Positions 1-7,513 of a DNA stretch of 12,574 nucleotides are shown in pieces. How positions within the stretch are numbered: the stretch's first letter is position 1; the number at the start of each line of letters is the position of its first letter. The notes under the pieces were generated by a model, which worked only from the letters and a program-made list of their open reading frames with translations, was not told where the DNA came from and searched no databases. Position numbers and translations under genes: made by a program. The stretch lies in NCBI GenBank assembly GCA_002751075.1, contig NAOQ01000489.1, positions 20,825 through 33,398 on the forward strand. Reading direction: 5' to 3'. This stretch comes from Ichthyophonus hoferi (taxonomy: Eukaryota > Opisthokonta > Ichthyosporea > Ichthyophonida > Ichthyophonidae).

Positions 1-100
1 TACTATACTATACTACTATACTACTATACTACTATACTATTCCATACTATTCTATTCTATTCTGTACTATACTATACTATACTATACTATAATCTACGAT
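1..100. repeat. TACTATAC / TACTA tandem array
   Basis: The first part repeats the octamer TACTATAC about four times. After a diverged stretch with TATTC units, the pentamer TACTA is repeated about six times. The array lies just past the splice donor at 122 of the minus-strand gene, so it is most likely intronic in that gene. On that gene's sense strand the units read GTATAGTA / TAGTA, close to the octamers in LisH intron 2 at the other end of the window. Confidence 0.85.
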
Positions 101-122
101 ACCTAGAACCCCCAACTCTTAC

Positions 123-842
123 CAACTGTTTATCCACCAATGTTTTATCATGTACTATAGAATAAAGCTGATGATGAAAAGCTATAAATAGTTTATGCAG
201 TCCAAATAAACCAAGTGGGCATTGGCTTTTAAGGTAATAAAAGGCAGCAAGGGTATCACTGGGGATGTTTTCTTCATCACTTAAGGATTCTAATTGGTTG
301 TCAGCTGTATAAAAGGGAATGAGAGAATATAAGTGAATAAGGGACAGGATGTTAAGGCGATTGTTATTATATATTATTATGGATACTAGTACTTACTTAC
401 ATACATACATACATACATACATCCATTTATACGTACATATATATTCATAACTATATATACATAAACACATTATTGTGCTAGATTGTAATATGATATATTC
501 TATTTCATTTTATTATTTTACATTACTTTATAATAACATGCCATTATAGCATGTTCTACCATACTAGAGTACATTACATTATATTCTACTACTCTACTAC
601 ACCCTCCTTCAAACCACTATAACTTATTACAATATACTCTATGATAGTACATTATTGCCTTCTAAACCTATGCAATTAGCTTGAACCACAAACATACTTT
701 TCACATTATTCTGTATAGCCATTAATGCTCTAGTATTCTTGGTTTTTTTTCGCTTATACCCATACACATCAGATACTACTCTTTCCAGAGATGTCGGTGG
801 GTTGCGTTTTTGTCCACACATATTGCTGTTGTTGATGCTATA
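123..842 (-). CDS. Two exons of a split gene cut by the left edge; product unrecognised (faint EST1/SMG5-7 resemblance)
   Basis: Two minus-strand exons fit together in phase. The first runs from about 842 (after GCAG) to 698, ending at donor GTATGT after one base of a codon. The second runs from 304 (after TTTTATACAG) to 123, ending at donor GTAAGA, and supplies 60 codons after two bases. The intron (305-697) is 393 nt. The first exon is basic, with KRKKTKN in its middle. The second begins DNQLESLSDEEN and contains DTLAAFYYLKS, then CPLGLFGLHKLF. The spacing of NQL, then AFYY-x-x-S, then P and LF recalls the TPR/DNA-binding region of EST1 and SMG5-7 proteins, but the upstream exon does not support that family, so it is only a hint. 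The start is unresolved: ATG at 821-819 (MCGQKR) could be the initiator, or a further exon may lie upstream of the repeat array. The 3' end is outside the window. Confidence refers to the exons, not the family. Confidence 0.6.
393..424. repeat. TACA/TACT tetranucleotide microsatellite
   Basis: A short run of TACT then TACA units, about seven copies, lies inside the 393-nt intron of the left minus-strand gene. It is ordinary simple sequence; the reverse strand reads TGTA. Confidence 0.85.
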
Positions 843-889
843 CTGCTTTTGTAGTTTCAATATGTTGTGCTATTATACTATAATAACTT

Positions 890-1520
890 TTCTTACATGA
901 TCTTAACTAAATTATTTTATACTATATTTATATTACATTACATCACGTTATATTTTATTATACTATATTATACTATATTACATTGTATTATATTCTACTA
1001 TATTATATTATATTATATTACATTATATTATATTATATTACATTATATTACATTATATTATATTATATTATATTACATTATATTATATTATATTATATTA
1101 TATTACATTATATTATACCATATTACATCATATTATATTATACTATATTATATTATATTATATTACACTACTTTACATTATACTATATTACATACATTAC
1201 ATTATATTATATTATATTATACTATATTATATTACATTATATTATATATTAATATTTTAATGGTACATCTTTATTATCCTTTACATTATACTATATTGCA
1301 TATATTATATTATATTATATTATATTATATTATATTACATTACATTACATTATATTATACTATAATATATTACATTATAGTATATATTAATATTTTAATG
1401 GTACATTTTTATTATCCTTTACATTATACTATATTACATTACATTACATTACATTATACTATATTATATATTAATATTTTAATGGTACATTTTTATTATC
1501 TTTTACATCATTTTAGTTCG
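890..1520. repeat. Large TATTA/TTACA pentanucleotide array with an interspersed 50-bp block
   Basis: More than 600 bp consists of pentamers of the TATTA, TTACA and TACTA type. Because the unit is five bases long and creates no stop on the plus strand, long open frames coding Y-Y-I-I-L repeats cross it; these are by-products of the repeat. A non-pentameric block containing AATATTTTAATGGTACAT recurs three times, with that motif starting at 1251, 1389 and about 1473. The copies are nearly identical and sit 138 and 84 bp apart, with pentamer runs of different length between them. The array is upstream of, or intronic to, the minus-strand gene at 123-842. Confidence 0.9.
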
Positions 1521-2036
1521 TTTTAATTTAGTTTTGTTTTATTTATTCTTTTTAAAATATATTATTTAAATTCCCTCTTACTTCCATTTGAAACCATTTT
1601 ATTTTTATTTATTTATTTCAGTTTACGTCAAGTTACTAAAAAATTGTTAAATTATCCTGTATCCCAACTTATCTCCGGCTATATATAATAAATTTCGCAT
1701 CAACAAACCAAAAATTAGTTACATAATAATAATATATCTCGATCTAATGGCATACTGGCCGATTATAATATAAAACATTATATTCGGGCCTATGGGTACA
1801 CAAAGCTAACAATAAAACACCCTACAAGTGCGTTTAAATGTTATTTCAAATTTTATTATCCAATTGATAGAAGTGACCATAACCACCAATAGATAGCTAA
1901 CTAAAAAGCCAACATAAAAGTAGTTCATGAAATTTTTTGACCAGTGCCATATAAGGCGTTTATTGCGGAACACTTCGTATGTTCAAAGCTCTTTTGTAAC
2001 ACCTAAAAAATAAATCTCAAGTGAAATGGTGCTAGT

Positions 2037-2180
2037 ATGAATATAGAATATTGCCCGTTGGTGGACAGAGGGGGCCCGTCCTGTACGGTAGTTGATGATA
2101 ACGGAGTCCAAAATTTATTTTTTAAAATTCATGCACTTAACTTTAAGATCGACCAATTTAAAATTTTAAAAACCCCGTAG
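2037..2180 (+). CDS. Possible very small ORF (47 aa), unrecognised
   Basis: An ATG-initiated frame of 47 codons starts MNIEYCPLVDRGG and ends FKILKTP at a TAG. The surroundings imitate a compact gene: TATAAGG at 1950-1956, a four-codon upstream ORF (ATG at 2026) whose TGA overlaps the ATG of this frame, and AATAAA at 2184-2189 straight after the stop. The middle is GC-richer than its flanks. Against it, the opposite strand is also open here, the product matches no family I recognise, and in AT-rich DNA such signals arise by chance. It may instead be part of the kinase 3' UTR. Confidence 0.18.
   Translation: MNIEYCPLVDRGGPSCTVVDDNGVQNLFFKIHALNFKIDQFKILKTP
2114..2119 (-). terminator. Candidate poly(A) signal for the kinase mRNA
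   Basis: AATAAA on the minus strand, about 200 nt downstream of the kinase TAA. It is the nearest exact hexamer I found, but the hexamer is common by chance in this base composition. Confidence 0.3.
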
Positions 2181-2317
2181 ACAAATAAAACCGGGCATAT
2201 ATATTATAACAATGCGTGGATGTATGTGAGTGAAAATGAGAGTTCAATTTTTTAGAACTTAACTCAGCAGGTAAACATTCGTTACTACATACATCTTTAA
2301 CGAAACCTAATTAACTA

Positions 2318-3602
2318 TTAACTAAAGGAAACACCCGAATCATTCTTAACTGGCTTTCCCCCTACCAATGGCTCGAAAGAAGGCAAGGGGAGAGCGGAGA
2401 AATCGACCTCATCATCACTGGTAAGATCACCCCATGAACAACCACTCTCATAACCACTGTCGCATTGATTCGAAACTTTGTACATATAATCATCATCCAT
2501 TTTAGATGTCATTACAAGCCATGGTTCATCTAGAAAATCTAACACTTCTTCTAGGGTTGGCCGGACTAATGGGTCAGGGTTAAGCATAGAATCAAGCAGG
2601 GTAGCGAAAGATGGAGTTAGGCCTAAGGTTTCAATGGTGGCATTGAATACTGCAGCGGGGATCCCCGCCTCGTGTCGCTCAAGGAAGGAGGCGAAGTCAG
2701 CATCCTCGTTGGGAGAAGCAACTGCCCAGGGGATTCTGAGAATAAAAACCAAAACATTAATGGACGAATTATATGACTGAAATAACAATAGTATTAAAAT
2801 GTAATATGCATGTAATTATCATTCAGTCAATATATTAAATGTCACACATAAAACGAGTATTAAAAAGGACCTAATAATAAACTTCGAATAGACAACAATC
2901 ACAACAATATACCACAAATAAAACTCAAATGTTTTTTAAACAAAAACAATCAAATGGCGTTTCCATGGACCTAGTTAGTAACAATCACATAAACACACAT
3001 ACACACCTTCCACATAGTAAGGTAACCAGCATTATCCCCATTGACCAAGTGTCAGCAGCGAAGCCATTAACCTTAGTCCCCGAGGTAATAGAAGCAATTT
3101 CGGGAGCGGCATAAGCATCCGTTCCCACCCTTCCCTGAACGTATGCATGTTTCTCTGATAAACCAAAATCAATTAACTTACAAACTAACTCGTCTCCAAC
3201 GGTTTTCAGTACGACATTTTCAGGCTTAATATCACGATGGCAATAGCCAAGCTCGTGCATATAGGCAACGGAAGATACTATCTGTCCAAACAAACTTTTC
3301 AGGGCTGCTTCATCTCCAACACAACCAAAGCGTTGAAGGTGGTCAAATAAATCGCCCCCGTCTGCTAGTTCCTGCACAAAACAAACATACTCCTCCATCT
3401 CAATAACCTCTAACGTAGTTATGATTCCAGGGTGCTTGAACGTTTGAACGCAAGAAATTTCGCGGGCGATGGCAGCCTCGTTGCTGGAATTTTTTTTGAC
3501 AGTCTTAATTGCAACGTTCTCATTGGTGCCATTTATCTCAGCGGCATGAACACTTCCTCCGAACCCTGAATTCAGGAAGAATGTTCTCTGGTATGCCTCC
3601 AT
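2318..3602 (-). CDS. Serine/threonine protein kinase, CAMK-like, two exons
   Basis: Exon 1 is 3602-3007 and exon 2 is 2735-2318. The 271-nt intron has donor AG|GTGTGT and acceptor TTATTCTCAG|A, giving 337 aa. All catalytic landmarks of an active kinase are present: a glycine loop GFGGSV (13-18, first Gly replaced by Asn), VAIK with Lys33, helix-C Glu48, HRDIKPEN with catalytic Asp124, DFG at 145-147, a GT-x-x-Y-x-APE segment (160-168), DTWS at 184-187, and a PLVRPT motif with the late conserved Arg257. The splice restores LLCG-RIPW, the normal sequence after helix F. The domain fills residues 5 to about 273. A tail of about 65 residues is acidic and Ser-rich and contains DSGYES and DSGVSFS. 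The HRD-x-K-PEN and CG-x-PW signatures indicate Ser/Thr specificity of the CAMK / Chk1 / Ran1-like kind; the exact subfamily and substrates cannot be told. An in-frame TAA six bases upstream supports ATG 3602, but an alternative first exon is possible (3667-3810). Confidence 0.93.
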
Positions 3603-3810
3603 TTTTTAGCCTCTTCGAACTGACGTGCCCTCTAGAAAGCTGATTAACTTCATGTGAAATACTAACTTGTGCTAATCGTTTTGGATAAACTGTACAGGAA
3701 GATTTCGATAATGACACACCCACGATAAGCGCACAGTTGTGAGCACGGACTAGAGCCAACTTTCTAAAACTATCAGAATATGCATAATTTTCAGCCGACA
3801 ACTCAAACAT
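3538..3810 (-). CDS. Upstream ORF or alternative first exon of the kinase gene
   Basis: A 90-codon frame beginning MFELSAENYAYSDS starts at 3810, only about 25 nt after the start expected from the TATA box near 3860, so its ATG may be the first in the mRNA. It overlaps the kinase start in another frame by 65 nt. It has two readings. One is a long overlapping upstream ORF that would depress kinase translation. The other is that residues 1-48 (to 3667, ending PKRLAQ) are spliced by a 79-nt intron, GTTAGT to TACCAG, to 3587 in phase with the kinase at RTFFLN, giving about 380 aa. The second needs a weak acceptor with no pyrimidine tract and a much shorter intron than the others in this window. 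The codons look protein-like. I do not recognise the peptide. Confidence 0.35.
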   Translation of the reverse strand: MFELSAENYAYSDSFRKLALVRAHNCALIVGVSLSKSSCTVYPKRLAQVSISHEVNQLSRGHVSSKRLKNGGIPENILPEFRVRRKCSCR

Positions 3811-3853
3811 ACTAACACAAGAGCGACAAACTGAAAATAAATGAGCGAGTAAT

Positions 3854-3866
3854 CCTTTTATATATA
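3854..3866 (-). promoter_or_regulatory. TATA box of the kinase gene
   Basis: The minus strand reads TATATATAAAAGG, a near-perfect TATA element with a GG flank. It predicts a transcription start around 3830-3835, which puts the ATG at 3810 first in the transcript and the kinase ATG (3602) about 230 nt downstream. Confidence 0.6.
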
Positions 3867-4035
3867 AACTGTCGTATAATCTATTAAGTCTGTGTGAGCC
3901 ATTCCATTTTAATTGTATTTATTGTAATATCCTATTTGCTACATCCCTAACTTTTAAATTTTAACGAATGCGCTAAATTCCAGGGCCGAGAGGCTAAAAA
4001 AGCAGATTGCATCGAAACTCCAACAATGCTTTATT

Positions 4036-4043
4036 TATAAATA
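4036..4043 (+). promoter_or_regulatory. TATA box for a plus-strand transcript
   Basis: TATAAATA followed by TGG lies 56 nt before the ATG at 4092. It faces away from the kinase TATA box about 170 bp to the left, so the interval 3870-4035 would be a short divergent promoter. Confidence 0.4.
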
Positions 4044-4091
4044 TGGAAAAAAAAATATTTGATATCTGTCGGATTCGGATTACATCACTAA

Positions 4092-5210
4092 ATGTTCATT
4101 TTCTCCTGTTTATTTACGAATAGTGCTGACGTCAAAATACATGAGCCTGTCATGAAACACGAGCTTAGCATTTTTAAACTATTGGATACCTTCTGTAAGC
4201 CACTTATAAACGTGTCTTACAGTACAGGTAATAACGTCTGCGTGAATATCAGCCACTTAATCTTTCTGGTCTACTACAATGTAAACAGTAGCAATAAAGA
4301 AAAATGAATAAAACCTTATAAGAATCATTAATGTCATTTATAGCATTGAAAATAATCTTAAATAGATAAATTTATTTTATTTACAACATTAGAAAAGTTT
4401 TTTAATGCACTCTTCTATATACGTGAAGATAGTATATCAGAGTAAAAATGTATGTAAAGCATTGCCATGCTCTTCCCATAGCACTGGTTTGGAATGTTAG
4501 GTAAGGCCAAAAACCCTTTAATGTCTTGTATAATGAAACCACGCTAATTGGTTTTTGATTATCATCCTACGCATATTGGTGAATCGCCGGCATAGTAAGA
4601 AACAATTGTGCTGAAAATATTCCCAAGACGAGTCGTGCCACATAACTCAATAGTGTAAAAGTAATTTCTTAACAATACAGATTCTCTAAGCTTATCAGAC
4701 TTAAACTTTTCTTTATAGTGAACTCGTTGTAGGTTTATTACGGTTCGCTTAATACATGGTCTAAATTTATATTAATAAAAATTCTAGTATAACTACATTG
4801 GTGTCTCCCTTACCTAATTTTACTATTATATCTTCATAAAAAAATATGTATGCATATTTAGAAAACATAAAGTTCTTTAATTAATTGAATTCTAATGAAG
4901 GTTATACGACTTTTAATTAGACTCACGATTAAGGTATAAAATTGGTATTCATTTAAAACTAGCAAACACATTGTCATACGATTATTTGCCATAAATCATA
5001 CGTGGTACGCACAGTGTATAATACCCGTGTCATATCACATAGTCGGAGCGTTTCCTGCAATCTTAAAGGTTTTTTTTATCTTCCAGATTATTCAGATTAG
5101 ATAAGAGTTTTAAAAAAGTTGAAGCAGGAATCGCTTCTTTTGCAAGTCATCCATTCCCTGTATTGCGTGATTCATGCATCATTCGCAGTCATCTCGTGAG
5201 AAGCCGGTAG
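4092..5210 (+). CDS. Candidate small gene, unspliced (71 aa) or three-exon (about 92 aa), unrecognised
   Basis: ATG 4092 opens a 71-codon frame (MFIFSCLFTNSADVK...) ending at TGA 4305-4307, with AATAAA at 4293 and again at 4307 overlapping the stop. Base composition is clearly less AT-rich than around it. The frame contains a good donor, ACAG|GTAATA, after 4227. A chain then fits in phase: a 19-nt exon 4482-4500 between TCTTCCCATAG and GTAAGG, then 5087-5210 after the strong acceptor TTTTTTTTATCTTCCAG, ending SHLVRSR and TAG. Alternatively ATG 4448 starts the middle exon as the first exon of a 58-aa gene. Both the long reading and the short polyadenylated reading are possible, which would suggest intronic polyadenylation. 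No domain is recognised; the first residues are hydrophobic but do not make a clear signal peptide. The exon chain is inference from splice motifs and phase only. Confidence 0.33.
4293..4312 (+). terminator. Paired poly(A) signals after the 71-aa frame
   Basis: Two AATAAA hexamers, at 4293-4298 and 4307-4312, flank and overlap the TGA of the 71-codon frame. Two exact copies within 20 bases at the end of a less AT-rich segment support a transcript end here, though chance is not excluded. Confidence 0.4.
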
Positions 5211-5927
5211 AGAACATGAAAAGAGCATAGATTACGCAACGACACTATAGAGAGGATACGATTTATCATTGAGTGCATACTCTATATATATATGTGTAAA
5301 TCATTTTAATAAGAAAAAATGTTAAAATATAAACTTTTTTTTAAAAAAAATGAATTATTTTTTATTTTAGAATTAAAATAGAATTCATTTTTATGGCAAG
5401 ATCTTGTAAGATTTTCTGTTTAATTTTTATTAATGCTGTAGCACAACAGAATACGTTCTAGACTGAAAACATACCAGATTAAACACATTATCCGATCATT
5501 ATTCAATATTCGACCAATAATAATTAGAATCTGAATTACTTGTTATCGAATGAAAAAGGCTGAAGATGTGTATTGGTATTATGGCATTGTTAATATTATT
5601 AATAGAAAGAGCAAAGACCGGATACAAATTTAAATAGAACGAAAAAAACCGCCCATAAATGACCAAATATATCGCGGAAATTTCCCCTCGTTCACATAAT
5701 TTATCTAACTTTTGCCCTATCTTTTAATTACTCTATGACTATTGGCGAATCAATGAATAGCTTGTGCGTTTTAAAAATCTGGGTAAGCGTAAGAGTTTAT
5801 GGATATTGAAGCAGTCAAAGATTTTTTCGTCTTTTTTATAACTGTGTAATGCTATAGGCTCATCTATACACGGCTCTCGGAGAAATGAGTATTTATTGGT
5901 ACTATTAAGGATTGTTGTTACCTGCCA
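5211..5927. other. AT-rich intergenic stretch without a gene
   Basis: I see only short frames, homopolymer A and T runs near 5330-5365 and scattered ATTGG pentamers. Nothing here reads as a domain, RNA gene or transposon end. It may be intron if the candidate exon ending at 5210 continues to the island at 5928-6128. Confidence 0.5.
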
Positions 5928-6128
5928 ATGTACATTGACAATGCATTGCGATCACAGATCCACAAAATCATGACCATGTCCTTCTCGTGCACTTTTTTTT
6001 TTGCAGCTTGTGCTCAGTTACATACATTACCTTTTACTGGTCTTATTCTTTATGGCTGGCGCTTTCCAGATGATACTATATTCATTCTGTGTACACCATA
6101 TCAAGCACAATTTACTGATTTATACTAG
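5928..6128 (+). CDS. Gene-like island (66-aa frame or terminal exon), unrecognised
   Basis: ATG 5928 opens a 66-codon frame starting MYIDNALRSQIHK and ending QAQFTDLY. Inside it, ten T residues followed by GCAG at about 5993-6006 form a textbook 3' splice site, so the real feature may be only an exon starting at 6007. Downstream of that acceptor two frames stay open. One reads GLILYGWRFPDDTIF and has the AT-rich third positions expected here. The other is strongly hydrophobic. The minus strand has a weaker open frame with a possible donor. I prefer the first frame on codon use but cannot name a product or a partner exon. Confidence 0.22.
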   Translation: MYIDNALRSQIHKIMTMSFSCTFFFAACAQLHTLPFTGLILYGWRFPDDTIFILCTPYQAQFTDLY

Positions 6129-6283
6129 GGATCTAATTAAATCTTAATTGTGATCATAATAAATAAAAATTAAGGAGAAACAAATTATAAACGCTAATTA
6201 TTTTAAAGGGAATAATTTATTTAATTATTAAACTATAGTTATACTAAATAAACTTGCTCTAATCCTTTTGCTATTTTTTATTT

Positions 6284-6412
6284 TTTACCCTACTCCACAT
6301 GAAATTTGTAAAGGTTAAAAATAATGTATTCCATTGCTTATATTAAAATTGAGCATATAAAATTTGTTTACCCTACTCTATAGAAAGTTTGTAAGGGTTA
6401 AAAAAAATAAAG
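6284..6412. repeat. Two diverged direct copies sharing TTTACCCTACTC
   Basis: TTTACCCTACTC occurs at 6284-6295 and 6367-6378, 83 bp apart. Each copy is followed about ten bases later by TTTGTAA(A/G)GGTTAAAAA. The shared segment is about 40 bp. In each copy the end is roughly complementary to the beginning (ACCCT against AGGGT in the second), so each could form a weak hairpin. Confidence 0.55.
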
Positions 6413-6906
6413 TAATATGACATGGCTTATGTTTATTGAGATTAAAACTATTTTAATAAAATAAATATAGCGATAGAAAAAAATATTATTGGGTGTCTGT
6501 CTGATCATCGGATAAATCAAATACTCGTCATTCATTTTATTTGGTCTTCGTTTAATCTACAAATTGAAAATTTGGCATACTGATAGTAGAACTAACGATC
6601 TATTTCCTAATTTGATATACCATACAATTATGGCATTGTCCCCTAGGACTGACTTTTTTTACTAGAAAAAATCTTACATAATCAATCCTGTCGCATGAAT
6701 AGTATCCATTGTTGTGCACATGAACATATGTTACTGCTATATTATAAGATATTTTTTATGTAATATCTTGTTATAAACAAAGCTGCCATTGCGCTTAAAT
6801 AAATAGTTTGCTATGATTACTGTCGTTATCTTTGTCCAAAAACTCATTCTATTATAAACGTTTCAATTAAAATTATTGTACTGTTTTTAGAATAACTATA
6901 AATGTA

Positions 6907-6939
6907 CATATATATTTATATATATATATATATATATAG
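6907..6939. repeat. TA dinucleotide microsatellite
   Basis: A run of TA repeats, interrupted once by TTTA, in the AT-rich stretch between the island at 5928-6128 and the lectin gene. It is followed by an A run. Confidence 0.85.
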
Positions 6940-7117
6940 TTTATTAAAAAAAAATACCTACCATATTTAGATTGCAACTCATTTTCTTTTTTAAAAAAAA
7001 AACAATTTTCATTCAATCAATTTAGTATTTTTATAAGGACTAACGGTCTTCATGGATTGATTGCTTTTACTCTCTCTCCTATTGGATTTCTTACGGAATT
7101 AGATGATATATGAACAC

Positions 7118-7139
7118 TATTGGTTGTTATAGACCAATA
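7118..7139. promoter_or_regulatory. Inverted pair of CCAAT motifs
   Basis: TATTGGT and ACCAATA form perfect 7-bp arms around an 8-base centre. Two CCAAT-type motifs facing each other could bind a CCAAT-binding factor, but there is no gene start close by, so function is uncertain. Confidence 0.3.
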
Positions 7140-7148
7140 AATATTCTT

Positions 7149-7203
7149 AACCGGGCCATTCATGTAACTCGATTAAGATTATTTATATACATGAGGCCGG
7201 GTT
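7149..7203. repeat. GC-rich imperfect hairpin
   Basis: AACCGGGCCATTCATGTA (7149-7166) faces TACATGAGGCCGGGTT (7188-7203). The arms pair over about 15 of 16 positions with a two-base bulge and one mismatch, around a 21-base loop. It lies some 310 bp past the lectin stop codon in otherwise AT-rich DNA. It could be an RNA structure in an extended lectin 3' UTR, or a relic end of a small element. Confidence 0.55.
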
Positions 7204-7513
7204 GACCTATATATATTTATTAAATGTTAATGATTAATTATTTATTTAGTAACTTTGTCCTGAAAGTTTTTCTATATTAATTAAGAATAATATATATTTT
7301 TTAATTGTACACAATGAATACAAATATTTATCCTCTTTTTTAAAAAGGTTTCAAAATTATTGTAAAACATACATATGTATATGCAATATATATGCAACTC
7401 CAAATATATACATACAGAGACCAATAAATCAGAAGCATATGCACATAATTTTGATTCTCCACTACAATTTAAGGCAAGTCTAATAAAAACAATGAAACCT
7501 CCCCTGCCAATTA

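Larger units (their letters stand above)
1527..2317. other. Region between the repeat array and the kinase stop codon
   Basis: AT-rich DNA with no convincing large gene. It should contain the kinase 3' UTR: a minus-strand AATAAA lies at 2119-2114, about 200 nt past the kinase stop, and another at 1964-1959. A GC-richer patch at about 2050-2100 is open in several frames on both strands and includes a 47-codon plus-strand ORF described separately. No tRNA promoter boxes or transposon ends were recognised. Confidence 0.5.
6129..7513. other. AT-rich intergenic region downstream of the lectin gene
   Basis: No gene recognised. It holds a pair of related segments at about 6284 and 6367, a TA dinucleotide run (about 6907-6939), poly-A and poly-T runs, a paired inverted CCAAT motif (7118-7139), and a GC-rich hairpin (7149-7203). 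The lectin 3' UTR must occupy its right part; no exact minus-strand AATAAA lies within about 250 nt of the lectin stop. Confidence 0.5.

Noticed and set aside
867-1526. 219-aa and 89-aa open frames of Tyr/Ile/Leu repeats
   Set aside because: They are translations of a TATTA-type pentamer, which has no stop in any plus-strand frame; there is no protein-like complexity.
2929-3114. 61-aa plus-strand frame
   Set aside because: It lies antisense to the kinase exon and its donor; the minus-strand kinase motifs explain the sequence.
3601-4002. Shared 13-mer AGAGGCTAAAAAA, before the kinase ATG (minus) and at 3989-4001 (plus)
   Set aside because: It is A-rich, only 13 bases, with no similarity beyond it; probably chance.
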